Below, one piece after another: positions 30,886 through 30,954 of a stretch of DNA of 30,954 nucleotides. Every line of letters begins with the position of its first letter. Position 1 is the stretch's first letter. Below the pieces are notes generated by a model. It saw only the letters and a program-made list of their open reading frames with translations. It did not search any database and was not told where the DNA came from. The stretch covers positions 1-30,954 of the forward strand of contig PIVW01000011.1 of assembly GCA_003353825.1 (NCBI GenBank), in the 5' to 3' direction. This DNA is from Chloroflexota bacterium (lineage in GTDB: Bacteria > Chloroflexota > Anaerolineae > J102). The translations under genes and the position numbers were made by a program.

Positions 30886-30937
30886 GGGTTCATGAGCAAA
30901 CCTTTCTGAAAATCGCCACATCATCAGAGAGGTCATC

Positions 30938-30954
30938 ATGAACCCGCAAGAGCA
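30938..30954 (+). CDS. Start of a gene cut by the right edge, possibly a transposase
   Basis: ATG at 30938 opens a frame reading MNPQE and is preceded by AGAGAGG with a 5-base gap, a good ribosome-binding site. A start of this form is one I recall from zinc-ribbon transposases of Chloroflexota insertion sequences, and an inverted repeat lies upstream. Only five codons are visible, so the identity is weakly supported. Confidence 0.3.

Overview
The window looks like a contig from a Chloroflexota bacterium (Caldilineae or Anaerolineae type). This is inferred from protein style, not from a marker gene: Thr/Pro-repeat linkers followed by SdrD-B-like modules on secreted enzymes, a membrane protein and an SH3 lipoprotein of types I associate with that phylum, a DUF2304 protein, and a sugar-polymer cluster rich in GT4 glycosyltransferases. 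There is no CRISPR array or rRNA, and no complete mobile element; a possible insertion-sequence end is cut off by the right edge.

Left part (1-5.8 kb, mostly minus strand). The tail of a membrane protein runs into an AT-rich patch (about 320-925) holding remnants of an iron-sulfur flavoprotein and an unknown gene. The patch also cuts the large subunit of aconitase X. Then come an SH3 lipoprotein (plus strand), a small membrane protein, the aconitase X swivel subunit and selA. Upstream of selA lies a tRNA-Val(UAC) split in the anticodon by a 275-nt group I intron, with its own promoter and terminator, and then infA, which starts with TTG behind a strong Shine-Dalgarno.

Signalling cassette (5.9-8.8 kb, minus strand). 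A coiled-coil protein, a Ras/Rab-like small GTPase and a 650-aa PAS-PAS-pseudokinase-winged-helix regulator are encoded in that order. The GTPase and regulator genes are 7 nt apart. The regulator has Tyr where a histidine kinase has its phospho-acceptor His, lacks a recognisable G1 box, and ends in an OmpR-type DNA-binding domain. It may therefore link GTPase state to transcription without phosphotransfer. This is the strongest candidate for an undescribed system here.

Surface-polysaccharide region (9.2-30.7 kb, plus strand). It contains DUF2304 and a GT39-like transferase (overlapping genes), a radical SAM protein, an HpnA-like epimerase, a hexapeptide acyltransferase, two large secreted proteins (a possible glycan-active enzyme and an esterase, both with SdrD-B modules), a methyltransferase, a Wzx-type flippase, a Wzz-type chain-length protein and five glycosyltransferases. 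No Wzy polymerase, priming transferase or Wzc-type kinase is visible, so the cluster probably continues outside the window or depends on distant genes. Non-coding structure includes a possible attenuator leader before the first secreted protein, two strong tandem hairpins and a direct-repeat promoter before the second, and heptamer tandem repeats at two gene starts. The right edge holds an inverted repeat and the first codons of another gene, perhaps a transposase.
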